Positions 1 through 7,980 of a stretch of 36,160 bases of DNA are shown piece by piece. This DNA is from Bacteroidales bacterium. GTDB taxonomy: Bacteria; Bacteroidota; Bacteroidia; Bacteroidales; Paludibacteraceae. The notes under the pieces were generated by a model. The model made no database searches. It was not told where the DNA came from and saw only the letters and a program-made list of their open reading frames with translations. The stretch's first letter is position 1. The number at the start of each line of letters is the position of its first letter. A program made the translations under genes and the position numbers. The stretch covers positions 1 through 36,160 of the forward strand of contig DUQS01000034.1 in NCBI GenBank assembly GCA_012837685.1, in the 5' to 3' direction.

Positions 1-275
1 TACACCATTTTGCCAAAGCCGACGTGTGGCTGAACGCTCCCGTAGCGTCGCTGCAAGAACTCTACAATATGGACGAACGTCATCACCTATTTAAATCAGC
101 ACAACAGCAACGCGTGTATGGATTTTTCGCTCGCACAAAAGCCGGCGGTGCCAACGATTTTTGGGAAAGTGCCGTAGCGCATCCCGACATTGTGTTGAAA
201 GATGTTGTATGGGCTTTGCACCCCGAACTGTTATCCGATGATTATCAGCCTAAATACCTTATTAAATTGAAATGA
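1..275 (+). CDS. ABC transporter substrate-binding protein, FecB/BtuF type (C-terminal part)
   Basis: This is the 3' end of a gene cut by the window edge; the reading frame is open from base 3 and stops at 273-275. The visible 90 residues include the pattern AKADVWLNAP and a closing HPDIVLKDVVWALHPELL segment. This resembles the C-terminal lobe of periplasmic binding proteins for Fe-siderophore, heme or cobalamin, in which the last helices describe the ligand-bound protein's lower lobe. The permease starts 7 bases downstream, so the two are surely one operon. Such proteins sit in the periplasm or as lipoproteins and deliver substrate to the FecCD permease. The N-terminus, signal peptide and most of the binding cleft lie outside the window, so the substrate cannot be told. 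Confidence 0.8.
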   Translation, partial: HHFAKADVWLNAPVASLQELYNMDERHHLFKSAQQQRVYGFFARTKAGGANDFWESAVAHPDIVLKDVVWALHPELLSDDYQPKYLIKLK

Positions 276-282
276 ACAAATA

Positions 283-1284
283 ATGAAAAGTATAAAAAAC
301 GGATTGCTTTTTGGAGGTTTAATTGTTTTGATGGGCGTAGTATTAGTGTGCGACATCATTTTTGGCAGCGTACGATTGCCTTTAGAAGCACTGTGGTCGG
401 ATGATACACTCTACCGCGAAATTATCTACAACTTCCGTCTCCCAAAAGCTTTAACGGCTGTCATTACAGGAGCGGCAATTTCGGTGGCGGGACTGATTAT
501 GCAAACGCTTTTTCGCAATCCGTTAGCAGGACCTTACGTTTTAGGGGTTAGTTCCGGAGCGAGCCTTGGGGTGGCTGTTTATTTGCTTGCCGGCGGTCTA
601 TTGCCGGTTGCATTGACGCAAAGCGGATGGGGGTTGGTTATTGCAGCCATTACGGGAGCCGTTTTGGTACTGTTGCTGGTTTTGGCTGTATCGCTGCATG
701 TGCGTCAAGCCGTATCATTGCTTATTATCGGTATTATGTTCGGACAAATAGCCGGCTCGTTGGTTACTATTCTGCAAAACAGCAGCAACCCCGACTCGCT
801 GAAACTTTTTGTTGTATGGACATTCGGCAGTTTATCGGCGGTGGGCTGGAACTATATGCAAGTGATGCTGTTGTTAATTACTGTAGGATTAACTATTGTT
901 TTCGCTATACAAAAATCGCTTAATGGCTTGCTGTTAGGCGAAAATTATGCACAAGGATTGGGCATCAACATTACCCGCACCCGTTTCTTAATTATCGTTG
1001 CAGTGGCTTTGCTTGCCGGGACTACGACAGCATTCACAGGTCCCATTGCCTTTATAGGTATGGCGGTTCCACATTTGGCGCGTGGCTTGTTCCGCACGTC
1101 CGACCACAGTATTACTATTCCCGGAACAATGCTTTGCGGTGCTATATTGCTATTGCTTTGCGATTTGGCTACACAATTACCTGCCGACGGCTACACGCTT
1201 CCAATTAATGCCATAAGTGCTCTTGTGGGTGCGCCTATCATCATTTGGATAATTTTGAAAAACAAACGGACAATTGAAAATTAA
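283..1284 (+). CDS. FecCD-family ABC transporter permease
   Basis: The 333-residue protein is almost entirely hydrophobic with about nine to ten membrane segments, the usual size for the BtuC/FecCD family. Family hallmarks include the FRLPKALTAVITGAA stretch near residues 45-60, the FRNPLAGPYVLGVSSGA stretch just after it, and the GPIAFIGMAVPH stretch in the second half that forms the coupling region for the ATPase. It forms the inner-membrane channel of an importer for Fe3+-siderophore, heme or vitamin B12. It lies between a binding-protein gene 7 bases upstream and an ATPase gene 59 bases downstream, the standard order. The substrate is not decided by the sequence. A B12 role is attractive because nrdJ, which needs adenosylcobalamin, is the next gene, but this is inference only. 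Confidence 0.93.
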   Translation: MKSIKNGLLFGGLIVLMGVVLVCDIIFGSVRLPLEALWSDDTLYREIIYNFRLPKALTAVITGAAISVAGLIMQTLFRNPLAGPYVLGVSSGASLGVAVYLLAGGLLPVALTQSGWGLVIAAITGAVLVLLLVLAVSLHVRQAVSLLIIGIMFGQIAGSLVTILQNSSNPDSLKLFVVWTFGSLSAVGWNYMQVMLLLITVGLTIVFAIQKSLNGLLLGENYAQGLGINITRTRFLIIVAVALLAGTTTAFTGPIAFIGMAVPHLARGLFRTSDHSITIPGTMLCGAILLLLCDLATQLPADGYTLPINAISALVGAPIIIWIILKNKRTIEN

Positions 1285-1343
1285 AATTTTTTAAAAAAAA
1301 TAATGGTTTGCTCTTTTGTAAAATTGTAAATTTATAAATAATT

Positions 1344-2297
1344 GTGCTGAAAACCACTCATTTAAATATCGGCCACGGTAAACACTTCGTACAACGCGAC
1401 CTGAACCTATCGGCTTCGGCGGGCGATTTGATTTGTCTGACAGGCATCAATGGCACAGGAAAAAGTACTTTATTGCGCACTCTGGCAGGCTTGCAAAAAA
1501 CGCTTGGCGGACACATCACCATTCAGGGAAAAGATGTCGAAAAACTAACCAACGCCGAACGCGCCACACTCTTATCGCTTGTGCTGACTGACACTATAAC
1601 TGTTGAAAATCTTACGCTGCATGATTTGGTGGCAATGGGACGTTTTCCTTACACCAATTGGGCTGGAAAACTTTCAGAAGAAGATGAAAATATTATAAAT
1701 CAATCACTTGAACAAGTTAATTTAACACATAAAGCCAATTGCTACATTTGCGAAGTGAGTGACGGTGAAAAACAAAGATGTGTAATCGCAAAGGCATTGG
1801 CACAAGATACGCCTTTGGTACTTTTAGATGAACCGACTGCACATCTCGACCTTCCAAACCGCATCGAAATTATGCTGTTGCTGCGTCGCCTATCAGTAAA
1901 TATGCGCAAAACATTTTTACTTTCGACACACGAACTCGACCTTGCACTTCAAATGGCTGATAAAATTTGGTTAATGGGAAATGACGGTGTACAAGTTGGC
2001 ATTCCTGAAGACTTGATGCTTGACGGTAAATTTCAAGAAACGTTCGGCAGTGATACATTTCGTTTTGACGAAACCGACGGGCACTGCAAAATAAACCATC
2101 CTATGGGCAATTTAGAAGTAGCTGTTATTGGCGAAAAGCCTGCTATACTTTGGTTGGAACGCGCCTTACTCCGCTGTGGCATACGCACCGTACCAACTGC
2201 CGACATTACCATAGAAGCGCACCACGACCATTTTGCCATAGGCGACCGCAAAGCAAATTCCATTGAAGAAACGCTTAAACTTTTAGCAGAAAAATAA
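1344..2297 (+). CDS. ABC transporter ATP-binding protein (FecE/BtuD type) with C-terminal extension
   Basis: The start codon is GTG. The 317-residue protein has a Walker A motif GINGTGKST at residues 34-42, a signature motif in the form VSDGEKQR at 138-145 instead of LSGGQ, Walker B PLVLLDEP at 157-164 and the H-loop histidine at 196. It powers the permease encoded upstream, in the cytoplasm at the inner membrane. FecE and BtuD proteins are usually about 250-260 residues. Here about 70 residues follow the nucleotide-binding domain, with a repeated beta-alpha feel (LEVAVIGEKPAILWLERAL, then ITIEAHHDHFAIGD). The role of this tail is unknown; it could be regulatory or a ligand-binding fold. The gene is probably the last of the transporter operon. 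Confidence 0.9.
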   Translation: MLKTTHLNIGHGKHFVQRDLNLSASAGDLICLTGINGTGKSTLLRTLAGLQKTLGGHITIQGKDVEKLTNAERATLLSLVLTDTITVENLTLHDLVAMGRFPYTNWAGKLSEEDENIINQSLEQVNLTHKANCYICEVSDGEKQRCVIAKALAQDTPLVLLDEPTAHLDLPNRIEIMLLLRRLSVNMRKTFLLSTHELDLALQMADKIWLMGNDGVQVGIPEDLMLDGKFQETFGSDTFRFDETDGHCKINHPMGNLEVAVIGEKPAILWLERALLRCGIRTVPTADITIEAHHDHFAIGDRKANSIEETLKLLAEK

Positions 2298-2314
2298 AAA
2301 ACGGATAAAAAGAA

Positions 2315-2343
2315 ATGCGGACAAGCCTTTTTTGCTGCCGCAT
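2315..2343 (-). terminator. Possible terminator of nrdJ
   Basis: A perfect 6-bp outer stem (ATGCGG with CCGCAT) plus an inner AGC/GCT pair sits between the converging ABC ATPase and nrdJ genes. Read on the minus strand it is followed by a T-rich stretch, as expected for an intrinsic terminator of nrdJ, but it lies about 90 bases after the nrdJ stop and the stem is interrupted. It has no T-run in the plus direction. Confidence 0.35.
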
Positions 2344-2434
2344 CCCTCCTCACTTAAAACGTTAGGAAAAATGAATTTTATTTTATTAGTAATATTTTTT
2401 CTTTACGTTCAGAGACAACAAATTCGTTTGCCAA

Positions 2435-4990
2435 TTATCCTCCGCATTGCGAATGACCGCAATTAGTGCAAATGGCGCATCCGTCTTGTTTTATCATTGT
2501 TTGCTGATGACATTCAGGACATTCAAGTCCTTTAATTTCAGAACCTTCCGGAATATATTTTTTCAAAGCGCGCTCTACACCGGCTTTCCATGTGTTAATG
2601 GATTCACTATCGAGTTGAAGACTGCTTACCAACTTAATAACTTGGTCGATAGGCATACCGTAGCGCAATACACCTGAAATCAGTTTTGCGTAGTTCCAAT
2701 ACTCTTTGTTAAACTTGTGCGAAAGTCCTTCCATGGTGGTTTTGTAACCACGAGAATTTTTGTATTGAAAGTCGTAGCGTTTGTTGCCATCTTCGTCCAC
2801 TTCCTTTATAATTTTACCTGATACAACTGTTTTGGGCAGCAAAATACCCTCATCATCATCAGCCAAACCGGTAAAAATTTCATACGGACGGTCGTCTTTA
2901 AGACCCACAAAAGCAATCCACTTTTCTTTTTTATTTTGAAAACGTACCACATCGCACTCCAACTCTTTTGGGCGAACTAAACGTTCAGTTTCATCGTAGC
3001 AAACACACTTACGGTTGGGGTCATTTTCTTTTTTATCATTACTGTCAGCGGCAACCAAAACACCACTGCGCGATCCTTCGCGATAGACCGTAACGCCCTT
3101 GCAGCCCGACTTCCAAGCCTCTATATACAATTCGTCCACCAATTCCTCTGAAACATCTTCGGGCAGATTAATAGTTACACTAATAGAATGGTCGACCCAT
3201 TTTTGAATGCGTCCTTGCATGCGCACCTTTTGCATCCAATCAATATCTTCGGCAGTAGCTTTGTAATAGGGCGATTTGGCAATCATTTCGTCCAATTCTT
3301 CCTGCGAATATTTTTTAGTAACATCATAACCATTTACCAACATCCACGTAACAAATTTGTGGTGAAATACTGTGTATTCTTCCCAGCTATCGCCCTCAGA
3401 ATCAACAAAATCCACATGAACATTAGAATCGTTCGGATTGACTTTGCGACGACGTTTGTACACCACTTTAAATACCGGTTCAATGCCCGATGTTGTTTGC
3501 GTCATCAAACTGGTAGTTCCCGTGGGTGCAATGGTGAGACAGGCAATATTGCGCCGTCCGTATTTTTTCATCTCCTCATACAAAGCAGGGTCAGCTTCTT
3601 TAATACGTTTAATGAATGGATTTTCGGCTTCGCGTTTAGTGTCGTACACCGTAAATGCGCCACGCTCTTTTGCCATATTCACCGACGAGCGATAAGCCTC
3701 TATGGCAATGGTTTTTTGCACTTCCTCAGCAAAATTAGTAGCTTCATCGGTGCCGTAACGTAAGCCCAAAGCTGCCAACATATCTCCTTCGGCAGTAATT
3801 CCCACGCCCGTGCGACGACCTTGTAGCGATTTTGCTCTGATTTTTTGCCACAATTGGTATTCTGTCAATTTTACGTTGTCGTCTTCGGGGTCGGACTCAA
3901 TTTTAGCAAGAATTTTGTCGATTTTCTCCAATTCCAAATCAATAATGTCGTCCATAATACGTTGTGCCAAACGTACATGTTTTGAAAACAACTCGAAATT
4001 AAATTTAGCTTTCGATGTGAACGGATTTTCGACATACGAATAAAGATTGATTGCCAACAAACGGCAACTATCATAAGGACACAAAGGGATTTCGCCACAA
4101 GGATTGGTGGAAACGGTACGAAAACCAAGGTCGGCATAGCAATCGGGTACCGATTCTCTTAAAATAGTATCCCAAAAAAGCACACCCGGTTCAGCCGAAC
4201 TCCATGCGTTGTGAATAATTTTTTTCCACAACTCCTTAGCATGAATCTCTTTTTTATAGGTAGGACGGTTCGAATCCGTGGGATATTGCTGTTTGTAGAT
4301 GCCTTCGGAAACAACGCTACGCATAAAATCATCGTCTATTTTCACAGAAACGTTTGCACCTGTAACTTTTCCTTTTTCTAATTTTGCATCAATAAAACTC
4401 TCAGCATCAGGATGTTTTATAGAAACAGACAACATCAGTGCGCCACGCCGTCCGCCTTGAGCCACTTCACGAGTCGAATTCGAGTAACGTTCCATAAACG
4501 GTACTAATCCTGTAGATGTAAGCGCTGAATTTTTTACAGGCGAACCTTGAGGACGGATGTGCGACAAATCGTGCCCCACTCCGCCGCGGCGTTTCATCAA
4601 CTGCACCTGCTCTTCATCGAGTTTAATAATGGCACCGTACGAATCGGAATCGCCATCAATGCCGATAACAAAACAGTTGGACAATGAAGAAACTTGAAAA
4701 TCGTTTCCGATACCGGTCATAGGGCTGCCGGCAGGAATAATGTAACGAAATTGGTCAAATAAATCAAATACTTCCTTCTCTGTGAGCGGATTAGGATAAC
4801 GCTTTTCGATACGCGCCACTTCGCGTGCCAAACGCCAATGCATATCTTCCGGCGATTTTTCAAACAAATTGCCATCCGAATCTTTCAACGCATATTTGTT
4901 AACCCAAACCTGAGCGGCTAATTGGTCGCCGCCAAAATACTCAAACGATGCTTGTTGAGCTTCCTCATTAGTAATAATCTGTTTTTCCAC
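2435..4990 (-). CDS. nrdJ: Adenosylcobalamin-dependent ribonucleotide reductase (class II)
   Basis: This 851-residue enzyme converts ribonucleotides to deoxyribonucleotides using a thiyl radical made with adenosylcobalamin, without needing oxygen or a separate radical subunit. The active site shows N296-P-C298-G-E300, the conserved NxCxE triad with the radical cysteine. The likely redox cysteines are C106 (LSNCFV) and C309 (SCRLLAINL). An APTGTTS loop is present in the middle. The C-terminus carries CPEC, CAIC-x2-C and a final CGG, a zinc-ribbon or redox tail typical of the long NrdJ form. The start is GTG. No close promoter match and no cobalamin riboswitch were recognised upstream. It converges on a FecCD-type importer, which may or may not bring in its cofactor. 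Confidence 0.95.
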   Translation of the reverse strand: MEKQIITNEEAQQASFEYFGGDQLAAQVWVNKYALKDSDGNLFEKSPEDMHWRLAREVARIEKRYPNPLTEKEVFDLFDQFRYIIPAGSPMTGIGNDFQVSSLSNCFVIGIDGDSDSYGAIIKLDEEQVQLMKRRGGVGHDLSHIRPQGSPVKNSALTSTGLVPFMERYSNSTREVAQGGRRGALMLSVSIKHPDAESFIDAKLEKGKVTGANVSVKIDDDFMRSVVSEGIYKQQYPTDSNRPTYKKEIHAKELWKKIIHNAWSSAEPGVLFWDTILRESVPDCYADLGFRTVSTNPCGEIPLCPYDSCRLLAINLYSYVENPFTSKAKFNFELFSKHVRLAQRIMDDIIDLELEKIDKILAKIESDPEDDNVKLTEYQLWQKIRAKSLQGRRTGVGITAEGDMLAALGLRYGTDEATNFAEEVQKTIAIEAYRSSVNMAKERGAFTVYDTKREAENPFIKRIKEADPALYEEMKKYGRRNIACLTIAPTGTTSLMTQTTSGIEPVFKVVYKRRRKVNPNDSNVHVDFVDSEGDSWEEYTVFHHKFVTWMLVNGYDVTKKYSQEELDEMIAKSPYYKATAEDIDWMQKVRMQGRIQKWVDHSISVTINLPEDVSEELVDELYIEAWKSGCKGVTVYREGSRSGVLVAADSNDKKENDPNRKCVCYDETERLVRPKELECDVVRFQNKKEKWIAFVGLKDDRPYEIFTGLADDDEGILLPKTVVSGKIIKEVDEDGNKRYDFQYKNSRGYKTTMEGLSHKFNKEYWNYAKLISGVLRYGMPIDQVIKLVSSLQLDSESINTWKAGVERALKKYIPEGSEIKGLECPECHQQTMIKQDGCAICTNCGHSQCGG

Positions 4991-5195
4991 TAGTAATAAA
5001 AATAAAAAGGATTAGTATCTAAAATAATCGACTATAAAATGTCCGTAATGGCATATTTTTTCTAATTTCCGTACCAATTAAAAAAATCTTTTGCAAAACT
5101 CAAGCGCAAAAAAATAATAAAACTTATCCGAAAAAAATCGAAAAAACTTTATTTATCAATTAGTTACTAAAAAACAAAAGACCTGAAGTTGTCGG

Positions 5196-5241
5196 AAATA
5201 GAAAATTTCAATTCCATTTTCGAGAATAAAATTTTCTATTT
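5196..5241. repeat. Perfect 13-bp inverted repeat with 20-base loop
   Basis: AAATAGAAAATTT at 5196-5208 is the exact reverse complement of AAATTTTCTATTT at 5229-5241. The repeat stands about 200 bases from each flanking start codon. It could be an operator for a dimeric regulator, an RNA hairpin or a cruciform. There is no T-run directly after it, so it does not look like a terminator. Part of the match may be chance in such A+T-rich DNA. Confidence 0.6.
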
Positions 5242-5372
5242 GCAAAGTAATAACATTTTTATCGAAGAAAAAAAAATCTCACAAAAAATATGATAATAAA
5301 GTTATCAACAACTCCCAAAATGCTCCTTCAAACCTTGTTTTTGTGTTCAATCTACACTCAAAGAATTTTTCA

Positions 5373-5403
5373 TTGTCAATTATGCCATTTTTATTTACCT
5401 TTG
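5373..5403 (+). promoter_or_regulatory. Bacteroidetes-type promoter for nfeD
   Basis: TTG at 5373-5375, a 20-base spacer, then TACCTTTG at 5396-5403 fit the Bacteroidetes sigma-A pattern TTTG/TAnnTTTG. The start codon is only 15 bases beyond, so the leader would be very short. Confidence 0.6.
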
Positions 5404-5418
5404 TGAAAAATTATCTTT

Positions 5419-6771
5419 ATGAAAAAATTGCTTTTTTGGGCGATAATTGCTGCTACGTCCTTGTCGCAAGCTGCCACTATTTACCAAATTGACATTAACG
5501 ACAATATCGGCAGTAAAACGTGGGTGTACACCAAACGCGGTTTTAGTGAAGCTGAAGCGTTAAACGCCAATCTTGTATTGCTGCGCCTCAATACTTATGG
5601 CGGCGAACTTTCCTTTGCCGACAGCATACGCACACAAATTCTCAATTCCGACATTCAAACAGTTGCTTTCATTGATAATAATGCCGCATCAGCCGGAGCG
5701 CTCATTTCTATTGCCTGCGACCGCATCTATATGCGCAAAGGTGCAAGTTTAGGAGCTGCAACAGTAGTAGCCGGCACCGATGGTCAGCAAATGCCTGACA
5801 AATACCAATCGTATATGCGAGCCACTATGCGTTCTACCGCCGAAGCTCACGGCAAGGATAGTCTTGGTCGATGGAAACGCGACCCGCTTATAGCTGAAGC
5901 CATGGTGGACAATCATACGGTAATTCCCAACATTATTGATTCGGGCAAAACGCTGACATTCACCACTGAAGAAGCCATTGCCAATCGCTACTGCGAAGGT
6001 GTTGCCGAAACGGTAATCGATGTGTTGGAAAAAGAAGGTTATTCTGTCGGCGAATATGAATTAATCACCTATAAGCCAACATTTTACGATAAATTAAAAG
6101 GCATTTTGACCAACACAATTTTCCAAAGCCTGCTGATTATGTTCATTATCGGCGGTATCTATTTTGAACTGCAAACGCCCGGAATAGGCTTTCCGCTTGT
6201 TGTGGCTATTGTGGCATCGGTGCTCTATTTTGCACCACTCTACATTGATGGTTTGGCAGCCAATTGGGAAATTATCATCTTCTTTATTGGCGTTATACTA
6301 CTTATTTTGGAAATTTTTGTCATTCCGGGATTTGGAATTGCAGGCATCAGCGGCATTGTCTGCGTTGTTTTCGGATTGGTTATGAGCCTTATTGACAATG
6401 TCAATTTCAATTTTGAACGCGTGCGCCTACCCGATGTCGGCGAAGCTGTTTTTACTGTTTTTTTAGGTCTGTTGACTTCTTTCTTTGCTATTTTATACTT
6501 TTCACACAAAATTGGCAGCCGAGGCTTATGGGGAAAATTGGCTCTAAAAACGGCACAAGAAAAAGAGTCGGGATTTGTAGGCGTGCCTACCGAACAGCAA
6601 TCACTTATCGGTAAATCGGGCATCGCTGCCACTGACTTGCGCCCTTCGGGCAAAGTGGAAATTGACGGAAAACGGTACGATGCTGTATCCAATTACGCCG
6701 GATTTATTGCCAAAGGAACGCCCATTTCGGTGGTTCGCTACGAAACAGGACAAATCTATGTCGAAAGTTGA
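5419..6771 (+). CDS. NfeD-family membrane-bound serine protease (ClpP-like, long form)
   Basis: The 450-residue protein begins with a signal peptide (residues 1-18 or so, ending SQA-A). A ClpP/SppA-like protease domain follows: NTYGGEL at about 58-64, nucleophile S91 in AASAG, GASLGA at 108-113 and a candidate dyad lysine at K128. Four to five membrane segments span roughly residues 230-365. A C-terminal OB-fold NfeD domain (GKSGIAATDLRPSGKVEI and on) faces the cytosol or periplasm. Characterised long NfeD proteins cleave stomatin-like partners and help membrane quality control. Usually a stomatin/flotillin gene is adjacent; none is here, as tgt follows. The dyad assignment rests on comparison with the archaeal PH1510 protease and is inference. 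Confidence 0.88.
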   Translation: MKKLLFWAIIAATSLSQAATIYQIDINDNIGSKTWVYTKRGFSEAEALNANLVLLRLNTYGGELSFADSIRTQILNSDIQTVAFIDNNAASAGALISIACDRIYMRKGASLGAATVVAGTDGQQMPDKYQSYMRATMRSTAEAHGKDSLGRWKRDPLIAEAMVDNHTVIPNIIDSGKTLTFTTEEAIANRYCEGVAETVIDVLEKEGYSVGEYELITYKPTFYDKLKGILTNTIFQSLLIMFIIGGIYFELQTPGIGFPLVVAIVASVLYFAPLYIDGLAANWEIIIFFIGVILLILEIFVIPGFGIAGISGIVCVVFGLVMSLIDNVNFNFERVRLPDVGEAVFTVFLGLLTSFFAILYFSHKIGSRGLWGKLALKTAQEKESGFVGVPTEQQSLIGKSGIAATDLRPSGKVEIDGKRYDAVSNYAGFIAKGTPISVVRYETGQIYVES

Positions 6772-6809
6772 CCGAAAAAATCCATTTTTCGTATTCTAAA
6801 AAAATTACC

Positions 6810-6817
6810 TAACTTTG
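6810..6817 (+). promoter_or_regulatory. -7 promoter element for tgt
   Basis: TAACTTTG matches the Bacteroidetes -7 consensus TAnnTTTG and stands 20 bases before the tgt start codon. The -33 side is only T-rich (around 6784-6790), so the match is partial. Confidence 0.5.
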
Positions 6818-6837
6818 TCAGTTTAAAACAGAGAAAA

Positions 6838-7968
6838 ATGTACTTTAAAGTACACTATAACGACCCAAATAGTAACGCTCGCGCCGGCGAAATCACTACC
6901 GAACACGGAGTTATACAAACCCCCATTTTTATGCCTGTCGGTACGGTGGCTTCGGTTAAAGCTGTGCATTTCAGAGAATTGCGCGACGATATTGGTGCAC
7001 AAATTATTTTAGGCAATACCTACCACCTCTATTTGCGCCCGGGATTGGATATTTTGGAACAAGCAGGCGGTTTGCACAAATTCAACGGTTGGGAACGTCC
7101 CATATTAACCGACAGCGGCGGATTTCAAGTGTTTTCGCTTTCCGACAGGCGTAAACTCAAAGAAGAAGGTGCCTATTTTCATTCACATATTGACGGCTCT
7201 AAGCATTTGTTTACGCCCGAAAATGTGGTGGACATACAACGTACTATCGGTGCTGATATTATGATGGCTTTTGATGAATGTACACCCGGAGATGCCAACT
7301 ACACTTACGCCAAACAATCGATGGAACGCACGCACCGTTGGCTGGAACGCGGTCTGAAACATTTCAACGAAACGGAACCGAAATACGGCTATCAACAAGC
7401 TTTTTTCCCCATAGTGCAAGGCTGCATTTATCCCGATTTGCGCCGACAATCGGCGGAATTTGTCGCTTCGCAAAACTGTGCAGGCAACGCCATTGGCGGA
7501 CTATCTGTAGGTGAACCTGTGGAAAAAATGTACGAAATGACAGAGTTAGTAAATTCTATTTTACCCAAAGATAAACCACGTTATTTGATGGGCGTAGGAA
7601 CACCCGCTAATATTTTGGAATGCATTGAGCGCGGCGTGGATATGTTCGACTGCGTAATGCCTACGCGCAACGGTCGCAACGGTATGTTATTTACACGCAA
7701 CGGCATTATAAACATAAAAAACAAGCAATGGGCTAACGATTTTTCGCCTATTGACGAAGAAAGCGACTGTTTTGTCGATAAACACTACACAAAAGCCTAC
7801 CTGCGCCACCTGTTTGTGAGCAGAGAATTGTTAGGAATGCAGATTGCCTCGATACACAATTTGGCTTTCTATCTATGGCTGGTTGGCGAAGCGCGCAAAC
7901 AAATTATCAATGGCACATTTACCTCTTGGAAAGCTGAAATAATAAAAAAAGTAACACAACGTCTATAA
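6838..7968 (+). CDS. tgt: Queuine tRNA-ribosyltransferase
   Basis: This 376-residue enzyme exchanges guanine 34 in the anticodon of Asp, Asn, His and Tyr tRNAs for preQ1, a step in queuosine synthesis. The general acid/base D92 lies in TDSGGFQVFS and the nucleophile D271 in FDCVMPTRNGRNG, both intact. The substrate loop QGCIYPDLR and GGLSVGEP are present. The C-terminal zinc site is unusual: by alignment with E. coli C302, C304, C307 and H333, the residues here are S309, C311, D314 and H340, so two cysteine ligands are missing. The rest of the region (YTKAYLRHLF, QIASIHNL) is well conserved, so the gene is not decayed. An LptF/G-type gene follows after 12 bases, suggesting co-transcription. 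Confidence 0.96.
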   Translation: MYFKVHYNDPNSNARAGEITTEHGVIQTPIFMPVGTVASVKAVHFRELRDDIGAQIILGNTYHLYLRPGLDILEQAGGLHKFNGWERPILTDSGGFQVFSLSDRRKLKEEGAYFHSHIDGSKHLFTPENVVDIQRTIGADIMMAFDECTPGDANYTYAKQSMERTHRWLERGLKHFNETEPKYGYQQAFFPIVQGCIYPDLRRQSAEFVASQNCAGNAIGGLSVGEPVEKMYEMTELVNSILPKDKPRYLMGVGTPANILECIERGVDMFDCVMPTRNGRNGMLFTRNGIINIKNKQWANDFSPIDEESDCFVDKHYTKAYLRHLFVSRELLGMQIASIHNLAFYLWLVGEARKQIINGTFTSWKAEIIKKVTQRL

Positions 7969-7980
7969 GATTTTAAACGT

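Larger units (their letters stand above)
4991..5418. other. AT-rich intergenic region between divergent nrdJ and nfeD
   Basis: This 428-base gap is the only one above 300 bases. It is very A+T rich and contains no credible open reading frame or tRNA. It holds a perfect 13-bp inverted repeat (see separate entry) and the nfeD promoter at its right end. I looked for a B12 riboswitch core and an NrdR box near nrdJ and saw neither. Confidence 0.7.

Noticed and set aside
5300-5311. DnaA-box-like TTATCAACA, possible replication origin
   Set aside because: A single site with a mismatch, no cluster of boxes and no dnaA, dnaN or similar gene nearby.
4991-5418. Cobalamin riboswitch or NrdR box in front of nrdJ
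   Set aside because: Neither the conserved B12-box core nor the paired NrdR palindrome could be found on the minus strand of the gap.
6773-6791. Hairpin CGAAAAA/TTTTTCG after nfeD
   Set aside because: A 7-bp stem with only two G-C pairs and no following T-run; too weak to call as a terminator in A+T-rich DNA.
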